Counted from the first letter of the stretch, positions 23,149 to 35,274 are shown. The stretch is 64,000 nucleotides of DNA from Lophius americanus (GCA_037951165.1 JBBDHG010000041.1:1208501-1272500), one strand, 5' to 3'. Translations and numbers: made by a program. Notes: generated from the letters alone by a model not told the origin.

Positions 23149-25825
23149 ATGGAAGAAGAAGGGTCCAACAGAACTCAACGCTCAACACTCTTCTACGTTC
23201 CCCATGACGTTTCCAAGCTCGCCTCCCCCAACCACAGCAGGTTCCTGGACACAAATCCTCCCTCCACATGGATAAACGAGACCTCCAGGGAAGATGATGG
23301 TGATGGTGATTCACATTCACTTCAATTATCTAGTAACTCCTGCCAACACGGGTCGCCCCATGTGACGCCGAATAGCCAGTTGAAAAAAGTGGATGAAATT
23401 CAGGTCGGTACCTGGAAAGTATTGAGTCTGATCAACGTGCAGCGTGAGAAGCTCCTGCATCACAGAGGCGTTGAGGAGTCAGACCCCGGTTCAGTGTCGT
23501 CTGCCCCAGGATTCTGCCATTTAGTAAATAAATCCTTGATCCCAGCTCCTCTGAGTCCTGGGAAAGAAGTGAGATTCTGGAGCGGAGGAGCTGGTGGTTC
23601 TGAAACATATTGTTGTGTGAGAAACTCCACAATGGGTCGTTGTGTTCGGTCCCATTCTAATGAAAAACTAAACACAGCATCATCTCCTCAACTTCTTCCT
23701 CCTCTTAAAGTCCAGCTGACTTTTAATCCAAATGTAGGTCTTTGGAATCCAGCACCAAAACTGGATCACAATGCAAACCTCTCAGTGAACACAGAGGGCA
23801 TATGTGACACCCAGCTGCACCCTATGAGCTCGGTACCGCCTTCCTCGCCATCAGCGTCTCTCTTGTTTAGCTTTACAGGGAAGAGCTGCTCACTTTCAAA
23901 CCAGAACCAAACAGTCACCACACCTAAACCTGAACGTTCTCCCGTAGAGGGACGCTCCCCTCCAGCGCCAATACTTAAATGTTCCAGCCATACTGGAGAA
24001 ACAAACGCTGTACCCTCTGCAACATCAGAACCAGAACTCCCACCAGTGCAAAAGGAGGAAACTGCTCCTCCATCGACCCAGCAGCAGGGAACCAGGACTC
24101 GTACAAAACAACCTCATCCCTGCCGGAGTTTTGATATCCTAGACCCGGACTTCCAGGGAGTGATGTTCAGGATGGATGCAGAACTGGGCCGCAGCAGGGA
24201 ACAGTGTCGACTCCACATAGCTTCAAGGTTCAGGTGCTGACAGATTCAGCACCGTCTGTGTGGGAATGTCTTTGTATTAATACATTCATTCACATTATTG
24301 TCATATCCTGTAACCATGACAGCAAGGAGCTCCGCAAAGGTGTGAGAAAACCAAGTATGAGAACACGGACCTCCCAGAAGTCCTTCAGAATCAGGAGCTC
24401 GGATGAGGAGAGTGACCTCAGCACCGGTGTCTCCAGTGAGTAGAACTCCAATACCTGCTCCTTTCAAGGACAATACAACAGATGTTTTCATTGTCACTGC
24501 TTCTCAATGATAAAATATAGAGAAATCATAACAATTTAAGTTAATTCACCCATAAAGAGAATCTTGACTTATAGAAGGAAGGAAACCTAAAAGAAAAGAA
24601 TAAAAAGTATATTATATTTATTTTACACCACATTAATATGATCCTTTGTACAATATTCAAAATGAAAGAGTCAGAAGCGTCTCTCTTGAAATAATAATTT
24701 TAGGGGCATGCAATATCACGTTTTTCCACAAGAGGTCACCACCACATCAAAACTGGTGCAGCCACACTATCACACAGGACAGGTGCAGCTGATTAACAGG
24801 AAAATACAGCTTAGGTATTCCATTTAAGGTTAATAACTTTACAAAAAATAAAAGCTTTGCTTGCAACCGGTTCATAATTATTATTTTTTGTTGCCGTTAA
24901 TCAAGAAAATGTTTGATTTCTTTTGTAAAAAACTGTTTTTTTTATGAGAAGAGTAAACCCAAATGACTAACGCTTACTAGAACAGATGTTTGTTTTTTTC
25001 CACCAGAGAGTAAAATCTGTGCATCATGTTGCACAAAGAAGACTCCCATGTGGAGGGACGCAGAGGACGGGACCCCACTCTGTAACGCCTGTGGAATAAG
25101 GTATCTCACTCGCTCTCGTGGGTGACTGTTGAATTCAGACTATAGGAATATCTTATCCTCAAGGAATCCTAGGTTTTTAACTGATCCATTAATCTATGAT
25201 GTAATCAGACTCTTTTCACCAGACCGGCACTAGATGGTGATCCATGGAGCCATATTGAATTGGAATAAGCTACCAGTACCCACTAGGCTATCACATTATA
25301 AACATTTGTTTAAGAGATTCCGTAGAGAGAACTATTTTACATTTCTTTTTTGGTGTCCGCATGATTGACAGCTGTTTTGTTTTTGCTACAAAGATTCAAA
25401 ATGGGTTCTTCTGTGTTTCACTATTTCTATTTCTATTTCTAATTCTTGTTTTTCATTTTAGAATGTACATTTTATGAATGATGTTCTGTATTATTTATAC
25501 CTGGTTGTAAAATCAGACGCCCGTAAAGACGCCCAGAAGACTAGAGGTCATTAAATTGGCAGCTAATGGAGATCCTAAACAATAAAACAATAACCATTAA
25601 TAAATGAATAAGTACCAGCCTTTATGAGGACTGGATCATAGAAAGAAAAGTTAAATCCCCACTGCATTATTCTTCTGTCTGGATTGTTGAAGGTATAAGA
25701 AGTACAGAGTGCGCTGCCTCAACTGTTGGCACATCCCCAGGAAAGATGGCAACTCCAACTCATGCTGCCACAAGTGTGGGAACTTTGTGAAGCTGACCTC
25801 CACTCAGCGGAAACCCACCAGTTAG
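23149..25825 (+). CDS. zglp1: Zinc finger GATA-like protein 1, copy B
   Basis: Coding exons 23149-24233, 24323-24435, 25007-25100 and 25693-25825, 474 residues, the same exon phases as copy A. The start is the ATG at 23149 (MEEEGSNRTQ), matching the start of copy A; the frame is open further upstream, but only from a TTG. The GATA-type finger spans Cys404-Cys428 (C-x2-C-x17-C-x2-C, with TPMWRDAEDGTPLCNACG), and the second finger spans Cys439-Cys459. The N-terminal ~100 residues share only about half their positions with copy A. From about residue 135 on the two are almost the same, including intron 1. Both copies look intact, with no stop or broken splice site. Intron 3 (0.6 kb) holds a possible LINE C-terminal remnant (25.19-25.33 kb) but no satellite. 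Which copy carries the ancestral role is unknown. Confidence 0.9.
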
Positions 25826-26278
25826 GGAACACTCAGACCAAAGGTATCCACACGTCAGAAGTCAAATATAAGCCACACCTGCTCACGACACATGAAGGAA
25901 AAACACTCTTCTGACTGGATCTGAATTCACTACAGATGTTAGCGCAAACATGAAAGCAGCGCCAGAGTCGTACATCCTACTCCACTCTAAATATTTAAAT
26001 GACTTTCTCTGAAACAATGTTGTTTCCACTGCAGCAGTGAATATTCCTTTGATGCTGGACACAAGCAAACATGCAGGTGGAAAGTTTGAAGGTAACAAAG
26101 AACATTCTTAAAGTCTGTAATCCAGCGCACAGACCTGTGAACCAGGTGTGAGATATCAACTTCCACGGCTGATGTGTTTGTTTCTCTTACTACACAAAGA
26201 AGAATATATTGATTCAGGCCAGATAGGTGATAGCAGACTCTATTTTAATTATTTGTACTAATAAATGGTACATAAGAA

Positions 26279-26672
26279 GTTATGGAAGTGCTTTGCTGTC
26301 ATGGCAGAACATTTAAAATGTCAGTATCATGTTATAACATTTTAAATTACCCGTTTTTACGAGATAATCTTCACGTTATAATGTCATGACCAACGTGAAA
26401 ATTATCACGTAAAAGTGTGAAATTTATCGCGTTATAACCTGATAATCATTTTCAGATTATAGCATTAAAATTATCATGTAAAACGTGAAAATGATCTATC
26501 ATTTTATAATGTGAAAATGATTATATAAAAACATGAAACTTATCACATTTAAAGTAAAAATTATCTTTCATGTTATAACTTGAACATTTTTGTGTAAAAA
26601 CGTGAAAATGATCACATTATGATACTGATATTTTCTTTATTTTTTGGCATGGCATCAAAGTGCTTCCATAAC
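26279..26672. mobile_element. MITE with inverted termini and self-complementary interior
   Basis: Left end GTTATGGAAGTGCTTTGCTG, then TCATGGCAGAA. The right end read on the minus strand is GTTATGGAAGCACTTTGATG, then CCATGCCAAA. The interior is a string of AACGTGAAAATTATCACGTT-like units. A related terminus (TGGCATGACAGCAAAGCGCT) occurs at 30.57-30.59 kb. It lies in the 3' region of zglp1 copy B and is absent from copy A, so it inserted after the duplication or was lost from copy A. Confidence 0.8.
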
Positions 26673-27051
26673 AGATTTAGTGGACAGTTAAGTCTTAATT
26701 CGTGTCATGTTTTGTTTAAAAATCGTCATTGTTGACAAGTGGCTGCTATGGCACAGGAACAAAAAAGAAAAGCTGAGCTCAGCGCTTTTGTCACTCTTAT
26801 TTACTGCAAAACAGTCAAGTTGTCTTGACCTCCTCAGGAAAACTGTCAGCTCAGTAAAGTACATAAATGTTGAAGTTGCACAAGTAAAATGAAGTTATTT
26901 ATTTTGTTGTGTTCATCAGCTTTTCTATTTATAGATTTTTTTTTCATTCTGGAATGTTGCAGTGGTTGTGGACTTATTTTTTGTGGTGTTTCTGTTTTCT
27001 TTGAGAAGAAATAAATTATATTTATACCTGTTTTTGTAGGATTTGGTGTTT

Positions 27052-27057
27052 ATTAAA
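27052..27057 (+). terminator. Probable poly(A) signal of zglp1 copy B
   Basis: ATTAAA in the context GATTTGGTGTTTATTAAATT, matching the context behind copy A. It lies about 1.2 kb after the stop codon because a MITE and other sequence intervene. Confidence 0.5.
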
Positions 27058-27248
27058 TTGATTATGAACCACATAATTTGTTTCTTGCTTATTTTTAGGT
27101 GTATAAGTAATAATAGGTGTATAAGTATGCATCTTGTCTTTGCAGCCCGTATTATTATATCATATGAACAAGAGAAGATTTAATAGAGAAGAAGAATTCA
27201 GACCCTATCATTTCTGACCAGAATCGACCCGTCAGAACCCATTTCTCA

Positions 27249-27775
27249 TTAACCCTTTAGTGTCGGGCTCAAATGTTTGTTTAAGCACATTTTGAGTCAC
27301 TCTTTCTTATTGAAAAATGTACATACTTGCCTGAAACTGTTTGTTATCCCAGTGGCAGTAGGTATATACTATATGCTAAGGAGTAAGGGGCCAAGGATAG
27401 AGCCATGGGGGACACCAGAGGTCAAATGAGCCACCAAGGACTATTGATAGTCCTGTTTTTATGGCATGTGAGAGCATGTGAGGACAAACATGACAGAATC
27501 ATGTAACTTTATTCAACTAGAGCTAATCTAATTAAAATAGACTATTTTCCAAAAAATACAACATGTTATCATCAGATAATTCTATATGTATGATTTAAAA
27601 AAAAATTTTTTTTTAACTGTTTAAATTCAAATTCATGAATTTTTTAAAGAGTTTCTAAAATAAAATTATCACTAATTAATAATTATTATTTTATTATTAA
27701 TTGAAATTATGAAATGACCCCAAACACATAAAATATGCAACAAAAAAATAGTTTTCCATGCTTTCTGTTATTTCT
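27249..27775 (-). repeat. Dispersed ~0.5 kb repeat with LINE RT remnant
   Basis: Same blocks and orientation as 7141-7612: AACCCTTTAGTGTCGGGCTC, then a reversed RT snippet, GAGCTAATCTAATTAAAATA and AAAATATGCAACAAAAAAAT. It splits the 5' flank of the intact forkhead gene: the AATTCAGACCCT motif (27.19 kb) and CGCATCCT motif (28.09 kb) are about 20 bp apart in the pseudogene flank. This repeat therefore entered after the duplication. Confidence 0.65.
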
Positions 27776-28345
27776 TTATTTTTTTCTTTCTTGATTGTAA
27801 TCTCTTTTTTCTTTTTTTAAAATTAGGAACATAGATTTCTTTTTTTTATTTTATAAATATACATCATATATCAAATACAACAACAATAGCAATAGAACTA
27901 AGTGTGTTTATATGAAAATGTTAAATATGACAATATGATATCATGAAATCCAGGAATTCTAATTAAAACATTATAATTTATCATTTAGGACGAATAACAA
28001 GGTGAAAGAAAAAACATTTAACGGTTTGTGACATATGAGTCACCATGGTTACTCCTGGGTATCTGAAGGTTCTGGATAATCTCTGGATCGCATCCTAACA
28101 CTATTACTAAAAGATTTACCCATCATTACATTTCTCCATTCCTAAACTCTTCAATCAGAACCCAGTTCTGCAGGTTCTGTCAGTCTGCAGGAGGAGGAGA
28201 GAGGTTCTGGAGGGAGCCTTTAAACAAGATACTATCAGATGTTCAACTTTTGGCGTGACTGGAGGAGAGGAGGGGGGAGAGGCTGTTTGTGTTCCACACA
28301 GGCTGAAGTCTCCTCCGGGGTCTCTGGACTCTGGGCAGCAAACTA

Positions 28346-29185
28346 ATGGAGGAGACGGACACTGAGGGCCAGACAGACTGTGGAGAAGACGAGAAGAAGT
28401 CCGATGTGTCTGTGTTTGGTCAGAGGAAGGTCACCTTGGAGCAGAAGTCTTCATCCTTCAGTCTTGAGGAGCAGCAGCAGGAGCAGCAGGAGGAGGAGGA
28501 GGGGGGCCATGCTGTCCAGCTCCAGGAGGGTCGAGGCGGCCGATCCGCCCCGGTGAAGCCCCCGTACTCTTACATCGCCCTCATCACCATGGCGATCCTC
28601 CAGAGCCCGGAGAAGAAGCTCACCCTCAGTGGAATATGTGAGTTCATCAGCCGGCGCTTCGCCTTTTATCGGGACAAATTCCCCGCGTGGCAGAACTCCA
28701 TCCGTCACAACCTGTCTCTAAATGACTGTTTCGTCAGAATGCCCCGGGAGCCCGGGAATCCCGGCAAGGGAAGTTTCTGGACTTTGGATCCCATGTCGGC
28801 AAACATGTTTGAAAACGGGAGTTTCCTACGGAGGAGGAAACGTTTCAAGAGGCAGCATCTCTTGAAACGTTTCCTCCTCCGTAGCGAAACTCCCCGTTTT
28901 CAACCTGCTCTTGCCCGACCCATGGGATCCAAAGTCCTGACGAAGTCGTTTCGTCTGCACGGGAATCCCGGGCTCCCGGCTATGAGCAGCATCGAACCGG
29001 AGTTCTCCAGCCTCCTCTCCCACATGTTCCCCTCTTGTATGTCTCTGGAACATTTCCATCCGGGCTTCTGCTCCTCCGTCCCATCTGTGATTCATGCCTC
29101 CTGTTTCGCTGCACGGAACCGAAGCCCACTACCATGTTTCTCACGGGACCACCTTCCCCACTGGAATCCTAAAGGTTTCGTCTGA
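28346..29185 (+). CDS. FoxD-like forkhead transcription factor, single exon
   Basis: 279 residues without introns. An acidic, Gln/Glu-rich N-terminus (1-55) is followed by a complete forkhead domain at about 70-169: KPPYSYIALITMAILQSP, LTLSGICEFI, the helix 3 sequence WQNSIRHNLSLNDCF, and GNPGKGSFWTLDP with FLRRRKRFKR. LTLSGICEF and FLRRRKRFKR are typical of the FoxD subclass, but several positions differ (SRRFAFYRD, MSANMFENG), so this is a diverged member; I do not assign a number. It should be a nuclear sequence-specific DNA-binding protein. Residues ~172-212 are encoded by an inverted copy of the DNA for residues ~132-168, so this part of the C-terminus is antisense-derived. The C-terminal ~65 residues resume the sequence shared with the pseudogene. 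The 5' flank at 28.14-28.34 kb matches the pseudogene flank. Confidence 0.85.
   Translation: MEETDTEGQTDCGEDEKKSDVSVFGQRKVTLEQKSSSFSLEEQQQEQQEEEEGGHAVQLQEGRGGRSAPVKPPYSYIALITMAILQSPEKKLTLSGICEFISRRFAFYRDKFPAWQNSIRHNLSLNDCFVRMPREPGNPGKGSFWTLDPMSANMFENGSFLRRRKRFKRQHLLKRFLLRSETPRFQPALARPMGSKVLTKSFRLHGNPGLPAMSSIEPEFSSLLSHMFPSCMSLEHFHPGFCSSVPSVIHASCFAARNRSPLPCFSRDHLPHWNPKGFV
28743..28980. repeat. Near-palindromic inverted duplication inside the forkhead gene
   Basis: The left arm is about 28,743-28,851 (forkhead-domain DNA) and the right arm about 28,859-28,980, with a 7-base loop GCAGCAT at 28,852-28,858. Central bases GTTTCAAGAG and CTCTTGAAAC pair perfectly. Further out, TACGGAGGAGGAAACG, GGACTTTGGATCCCATG and GGGAGCCCGGGA also pair. 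Only a few substitutions and small gaps interrupt the arms. The pseudogene copy lacks this inverted segment. Confidence 0.9.
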
Positions 29186-29336
29186 TTCTGTTTTGAGGTG
29201 AAACTCCATCCTCTCAGCTTCTGAACATGAAGTCCTTCAATAATCCAGTTTACCACATTTTCACTAATGATGGCCTGAACTTGGAAAAATGATTACGGAA
29301 GAAGATTGGGGCCACATATGATGATCCCATTTTTTT

Positions 29337-29354
29337 GGGGGGGGGGGGGGGGGG
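29337..29354. repeat. Poly-G tract (18 G)
   Basis: An uninterrupted run of G directly before the 20-bp tandem array. It could form a G-quadruplex, and its length in the assembly may be unreliable. Confidence 0.9.
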
Positions 29355-29359
29355 ATTCT

Positions 29360-29720
29360 GATTTTGTTCTCTGAATTCTGACTTTAAGCTCAGAATTCCT
29401 TCTTTATTCTCCGAATTCTGACTTTATACTCTGAAATTCTGACTTTAAGTTCAGCATTCTGACTTTAGTATCATAAATCTGACCTTATTCTCCGTATTCT
29501 GACTTTATATTCTGAAATGCTGACTGTAATCTCAGAATGCTGATTTTTATCTTACAACTCGGACTTTATTCTCATAATTCTGACTTTATTCTCCGAATTC
29601 TGACTTTATTCTCATAATTCTGACTTTATTCTCCGAATTCTGACTTTATTCTCTGAATTTTGATTTTAATCTCAAAATTCTGACTTCATTCTCAGAATTC
29701 TTACTTTGAACCCAGAACTC
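29360..29720. repeat. ~20-bp tandem array (TTCTGACTTTATTCTC units)
   Basis: About 17 degenerate units of the type ATTCTGACTTTATTCTCCGA follow each other. A short inverted stretch (TTCCGAGTTTAAAGTCAGAC) lies downstream at about 29,765. Related TAAAGTC/GACTTTA motifs occur at 47.4 and 47.8 kb, so it derives from a dispersed fish repeat. Confidence 0.85.
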
Positions 29721-31827
29721 CAACAACAATATAATGTTAACCCTATACTGAAAATAGAACAGAATTCCGAGTTTAAAGTCAGACTTTTTGTAACATTAGA
29801 ACAAAGAGAATAAAAAATGAATATGATTTGAGTTTATATGTCACGTGGCACGTGGATTATACGATAATATAATTATATCCCTTGATTATTAACGCTCCAG
29901 TGTTTTTATGTCAGAGATATTTAGAAGACAAAATATCTGCGTTATTGAAACATACCTTTATATTAGAGAACATAGTGTGTTATAGTCGGGTCAGCCTCTA
30001 AAGCCTCACATGAATATCAAATACTCTACAACCCGCCTCTAATAAGAAGGTTATGTTTAGTTTTTCCTTTTATCAGTTTAGTTTTTTCTTTGATCATTAT
30101 TTCTTGAAGTTTAAAGCAGATTTGTGTTGGTATTTCTTCTGTTTTAGTAGAGGTCCTGTCTTCAAAAGATCAACATGTTGGACCCAATCATTTACATACA
30201 ACGAAAACTTTATTGTGACTATTGGTTTTATGCATCTGGCGATCCAGAATATTTAAATATATAGGACTGAAGGAAAACTCCCTGCGTTGAGATTGTGGAT
30301 AAAAGTTGTACAGAGTTGACACTAAGATCAGATTTTGCTGTTTTGATTCATTTAGGAGTAAAACCTAACCAACAAAAAGTGAAATATTGTCATGCCATGT
30401 TCTGGTTTATTTTGTTGTAGCATTGTTATTGTTTACAGGTTGTATTTCCTGTAAAATTTTGAATTTTCATTTCTGTTTATTTCCTTCTACTTTCTCCACG
30501 TTTTTCCATGAAATCTTTTACATCATAACGTTAAAATTAACCCGTTATACTTTTTTTCTTTTCTTTTCTGGCATGACAGCAAAGCGCTCCTGTAATTATT
30601 TGCTGCTTTTGATTAGTTTGAATTTTATATTTTGCTTCTGGATTTTAAAATAACACAATTTGAATCCAATTTGAATAAATTGTTTGCACAGTTTTGTAGA
30701 TTCAAGGTTTTTTTTTTGGGATAAAAATCTATTTTTTGTTCACATCCACTTTTGTGAGTGTTTGAATTTGGGTTCTGAATTTTGAACTAAAACCTAACAT
30801 TAATAATTTCAAACCGTCTTTGGTTCACCTTCTGATTTAATAAATGTGAAAAGACCTGTATGATTAATAAAATGTATATTTACACACTAAAGTAGACTTT
30901 ATGCTAGAATGACTCCTTTCCTGTTTTGATTGTTTTAAATGGAGACATTCTGTGGGAGAACAGAGCTAATCGTAAATTATTCATCTGTGAGGTAAGGCAT
31001 GAAACAGTAAGGGTCCACCAGATGTAGTTACTTGAGCAAAAAAGTATTTTGTAACTTATTAATTACCAGTTGCAACAACCTTTTTTTTTTAAAATAGAAA
31101 TATATGGTCTGACATAAGCAGTATCGTGTTTAAATGAGAGAAAATCAAATTTGTCCTGCGGAGAGTTAGAAGTCCATCTTTTAAAAATGCAAAATGCCGT
31201 TGATGAAAAGAGGAAAATACAAATTACTCTTGGAATATTCACTGTAATAATCATGCGTTTTATTCCACTTTCCAGTCTTAAAGTTTGGACTCTCATTCAA
31301 ATAATCAAGAATTGCTCAAACACATGAAGGTGAACCAAATTTAACATGATTCCACGACGAAGGAGCAAAATTATTGCCCTCGAATTCCTTTTGATAGGAG
31401 AACCTGAAGTGGAGGAAAACATCTCACTCAGGATCTAACTGCTGGTTTGAGTCTGATCTGGTTCTCAGCAGGTCTCCTGTTATCTAAGAGCTGCATTCCA
31501 CATCATTAAAAACCTCGGGGAGAACTTTGCTTTTCTTGCCGCTCTCACCTTTATTTGATTTTAATCAAATTATAAAGCACATGCGTGCGCTCGCAGTCCT
31601 GCTCTCCGGTTATGGCCGTGGAGCGTGACCCAGTAAAGTTAGCGACGTGTGAAACAGAGTCAGACGGCTGCGGCATGAAACTCTGGCAGGAATCATGATG
31701 AGTGTGTTTGAAGAACCTCTAAACAATAGAATGTAAAGTTGGAGGGGATTTAAACAGAGGAGCCTACGGTTCAAACTAGAATGTCAGTACGAATGTATCG
31801 GAAAAATACAGAAAATTAATGGAAGGT
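29721..31827. other. Intergenic stretch downstream of the forkhead gene
   Basis: AT-rich, with no gene recognised. It includes one MITE-type terminus at 30,566-30,594. A less AT-rich patch at 31.36-31.70 kb, containing GTTATCTAAGAG (a GATA-type motif), could be a regulatory element, but this is weak. Confidence 0.45.
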
Positions 31828-32395
31828 TTTAATGTCCTGAGCACATTTTGAGTCACTATTTCTTACTGAAAGATGTTACAGAACTGTTTATGATATGACC
31901 CAGTTGCAGCATGTGTATGCTAAAGAGGAAGGGTCCGAGGATGGGGCCTTGGGGGACACCACTGGCCAAAAGGGGCCACCAAGGAGGAGGTATTAACCAT
32001 GATTATAGAGGACGCCCTCATCAATATATGATATAAAGGTATGTAAGGAATATTTAAACATTATTATGTCCTTTGATACAACGAAAAAAAGTCTAATAAG
32101 GGTGAAAATGTTTTATAAAAACATGTTTTATCAAAACGTTGAGCTAATCTAAATACAATTGACTATTTTAAATCATTTTATAAGTTTGTTGTATTATATT
32201 GCGTGTGTGTGTGTGTGTGTGTGTGCGTGTGTGTGTTTGTGTGTGTGTGTGTGTGTGTGTTTTAACTGTTTAAAACAAGTTTGACCAAACAATTTGTCAT
32301 TTTAGGGTAAATTTAGATTGCTAAGATACTACATTAATAAATGTCTAAAATAAATAAAATATGGCAAGGAATCATTTTTGCACAGTTTTAGGGCA
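31828..32395 (-). repeat. Dispersed ~0.5 kb repeat with LINE RT remnant and (GT)n
   Basis: Third same-orientation copy of the family at 7141 and 27,249. The block GGGTCCGAGGATGGGGCCTT, then GGGGGACACC, is the reversed GVPQGS-LGP region. A GT microsatellite (about 32,203-32,260) has grown inside it. Confidence 0.65.
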
Positions 32396-35155
32396 TTACA
32401 TTTTTTTTATCACAGTAAAAAAAATTACTGTGATAATTTGGGGGTTTGTGAGCATTTATTTAAAAAAACAATTCTAACTTCCAATCTTTTTTGGTAGCTA
32501 CCGGCCTCCATACCAAAGAAAAACCAAACTTAAAGTGTACCACCTGACACACCTCATCTCTGCAGGAAGCTGAGTGGATACTAAAACCAGCGCCGGCCTC
32601 AGGCCCAGCCTTTCTACTCTTTGCTGCCACCTGGTAAAAGACACCAAAGTCCCAGTTTAGGTGGAGTTTATAGTTTCCCACCGGCTGCGAGACCCCAGAA
32701 CAGAACCCCCTCACTCCAAATCAGCTATTTGTGATGTGACCTTTTCCTTTTTTGAATATTCATTATTCATTATAAAGTGATAAGATGTATAATGTATAAT
32801 TAATCTTGACTCTTGACCCGGAGGTCGAGGTGACGACAGGTCGGGTTATTTACAACTTTTCATCCAAACAACCACCAGCAGAAAAAACAGATCATAGATC
32901 TCTTCTTCTATTCACCACTTAATATACTCAAATAATAATCTTTGGGCTTTACCTAACAATACATTTCCACCAAAATGAGTTGTCTTAGATGTAATTTAAC
33001 GAAATGATATGGCCATTAAAAAAATATAAACCTCTTTGCATTTATAATATAAATATTCTAACTGTTATAACTAGGATCCCTGAAACATTTTGGCACTTTT
33101 GTTATAGAGATGCTTTGAAGTAAACGCTGTAAGGCTGCATGCTAAAATATTTACATAGCAAAGATGGCTCGCAGATATTTCCCAGATGTTTCATGTTCCT
33201 TATTTTAAGAATTATGTTTCGTAGATGCTAATTATCATTAAAGACAAAGTACGGTGGAGCCAGAATAACACGATCTCAATTCAGTCATTGCCTTTTCTTT
33301 TTACTAGACTATTTCTTTTGATTTGTTTTGTGTTCTAGTGCTTCTAGTTAGGCGTCGTTTTGCTATCAGTTTTCATACTTCAAAGTGGTTTTGTCATTGT
33401 TCGGGGTTATTTATTTTGAAAGTCTGACCTCTGCCTGATTCTTAGCGTCGTATTCGGACTGAAGTGTGAGCCATTCTCCATGTGTGCGTTTGGGGTCGCT
33501 CTACATAAACTCCTCAGGTTTAACGGTCGTAGTCGGAATAATGGACTGGTGGTGGTGGCTGATGACTCTGTTGAGACTAATGTGTGGGGAATCCGCAAGG
33601 ATCGGGGGGGATAGGGGGGTGGAGGGCTGGTGTCACAGCAGCGTGAAATACTACATGAACAGAAAGGATCGTGAACAGCGAGAGATTTCTTCGGTTCAGA
33701 ACTGAAGTCCAGTTGCTTTGGGTTCAGCCCACATGGATTACCACGACCTGGACGAAGGAGAACCTACACAGACACTTGAATATGAAAACGGTAGATCAGA
33801 ACTATTGATGTTGACCCGTGGGTTGGTGTCCAGTCCACACTTAAGTGTCGTTAGTTACATGTTTAAATATTGTAGGTGGTCATTTAAATGTTAATGATGG
33901 ATTTAATAATGAGCTCAACATAAGACGGGTTGATTAGAGTCAGTGATTTATTTCCTTTGAAAACAGGAAGAGGAATTTTCCTGTTGCCTGTTGTCAGTTT
34001 TTAGCTAAACAGCAGCTTCCTTAGAGAGGAAACCATTGATTTGTAAAAAAAATAAAAATAATAAACACAATCTGACCCTCTTCATCTCTCATTAAAGAAA
34101 GTATTTTGTTTGATTTCTTTAAATACATTAGGCTTTCTCTAAAAATGCCTCATCGACAACAGTTCATATCGATACAAACAACTATCATACGGTTTATATT
34201 ATGCGTATAACGATGAGTCATCTTATTAAAGTCGGGTTTATTAGGTGAAGGTTCACCAACGAATAATGAATGTTTATGGAAGGCTTCGCTCACAAAAGAT
34301 GAAAGCCTTCCTCACTCGCCGCTGTTCATCCTGACGCCATCCTCAGTTTATTCAACACGTGAAAGCAAACATAAATGATCTTTGTAGAAAGGAAGTAACA
34401 AAATTGTTATTTACTGTAAAAGTTGTTTTTTCATTATTCTAGGCTTTTCTGCGATAATGCATTTAAATCCACAATAACACATGAGAATAACCATCAGTGT
34501 AATACAAGTTGATGTGATATCAGGCTAAATTAAGACGGATTTAGTGACTGTATGGCTTATTTCTTGCCTGAACAGGTTAAAGAAGGAGGAGCCTGCAGGA
34601 TGTCTTTGCTGGTCAAAAGCCACGGAAGAGAACGAAAAGCATGATTTTATTAAAATCACTTTAGCTTTAACTTCGAGCAATGTGTCTGATATAATCTGTG
34701 TCTTAGGAGTGGGTTTTAATATGTGTAGATTGTTTGAATTGAACTGAATAGAATACTAACGTAACGGTAACGCTACATGCTACATGCTACATGCTACATG
34801 CTACATGGTACACGCTACATCTGATAGAAACATTTTTTTTTAAATCAGTAAATTGGATTTTTTTCGGCTTCATTTGTGCGTTTCAACATCCATTAAGCCA
34901 CAATTTAAGATTAAATTAGTTTGAAGTTATTTGATAAGACACCTATGTTAAGTAAATATGCACGACGAGATGATCCGCTGTGGCGAACCCTAAAGGGGAG
35001 GAGCCGAAATCAGAAGAAAATTGCATTACATGAAAAACTTATGTATTTTTTTAAATGACTACAGTCAGGTAAAACTTCATCATTAACCAGTTAATTATTA
35101 ATTATCCCAGATAATATACTTGTGTCTTTACCTGATCAAGAATGATTAACTTCAT
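32396..35155. other. Intergenic stretch, no gene recognised
   Basis: No coding exon or RNA gene was recognised on either strand. A (GCTACAT)n heptamer array of five units lies at 34,772-34,806. Confidence 0.5.
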
Positions 35156-35159
35156 GATT

Positions 35160-35237
35160 GTAGAATTTTGCTGCCTGGAGGTTTTTTTACCTTCGCCAGG
35201 CAGGTTGTGTTTTCACTTCCCTGCATTTGTCTGTCTC

Positions 35238-35274
<37 letters not shown>

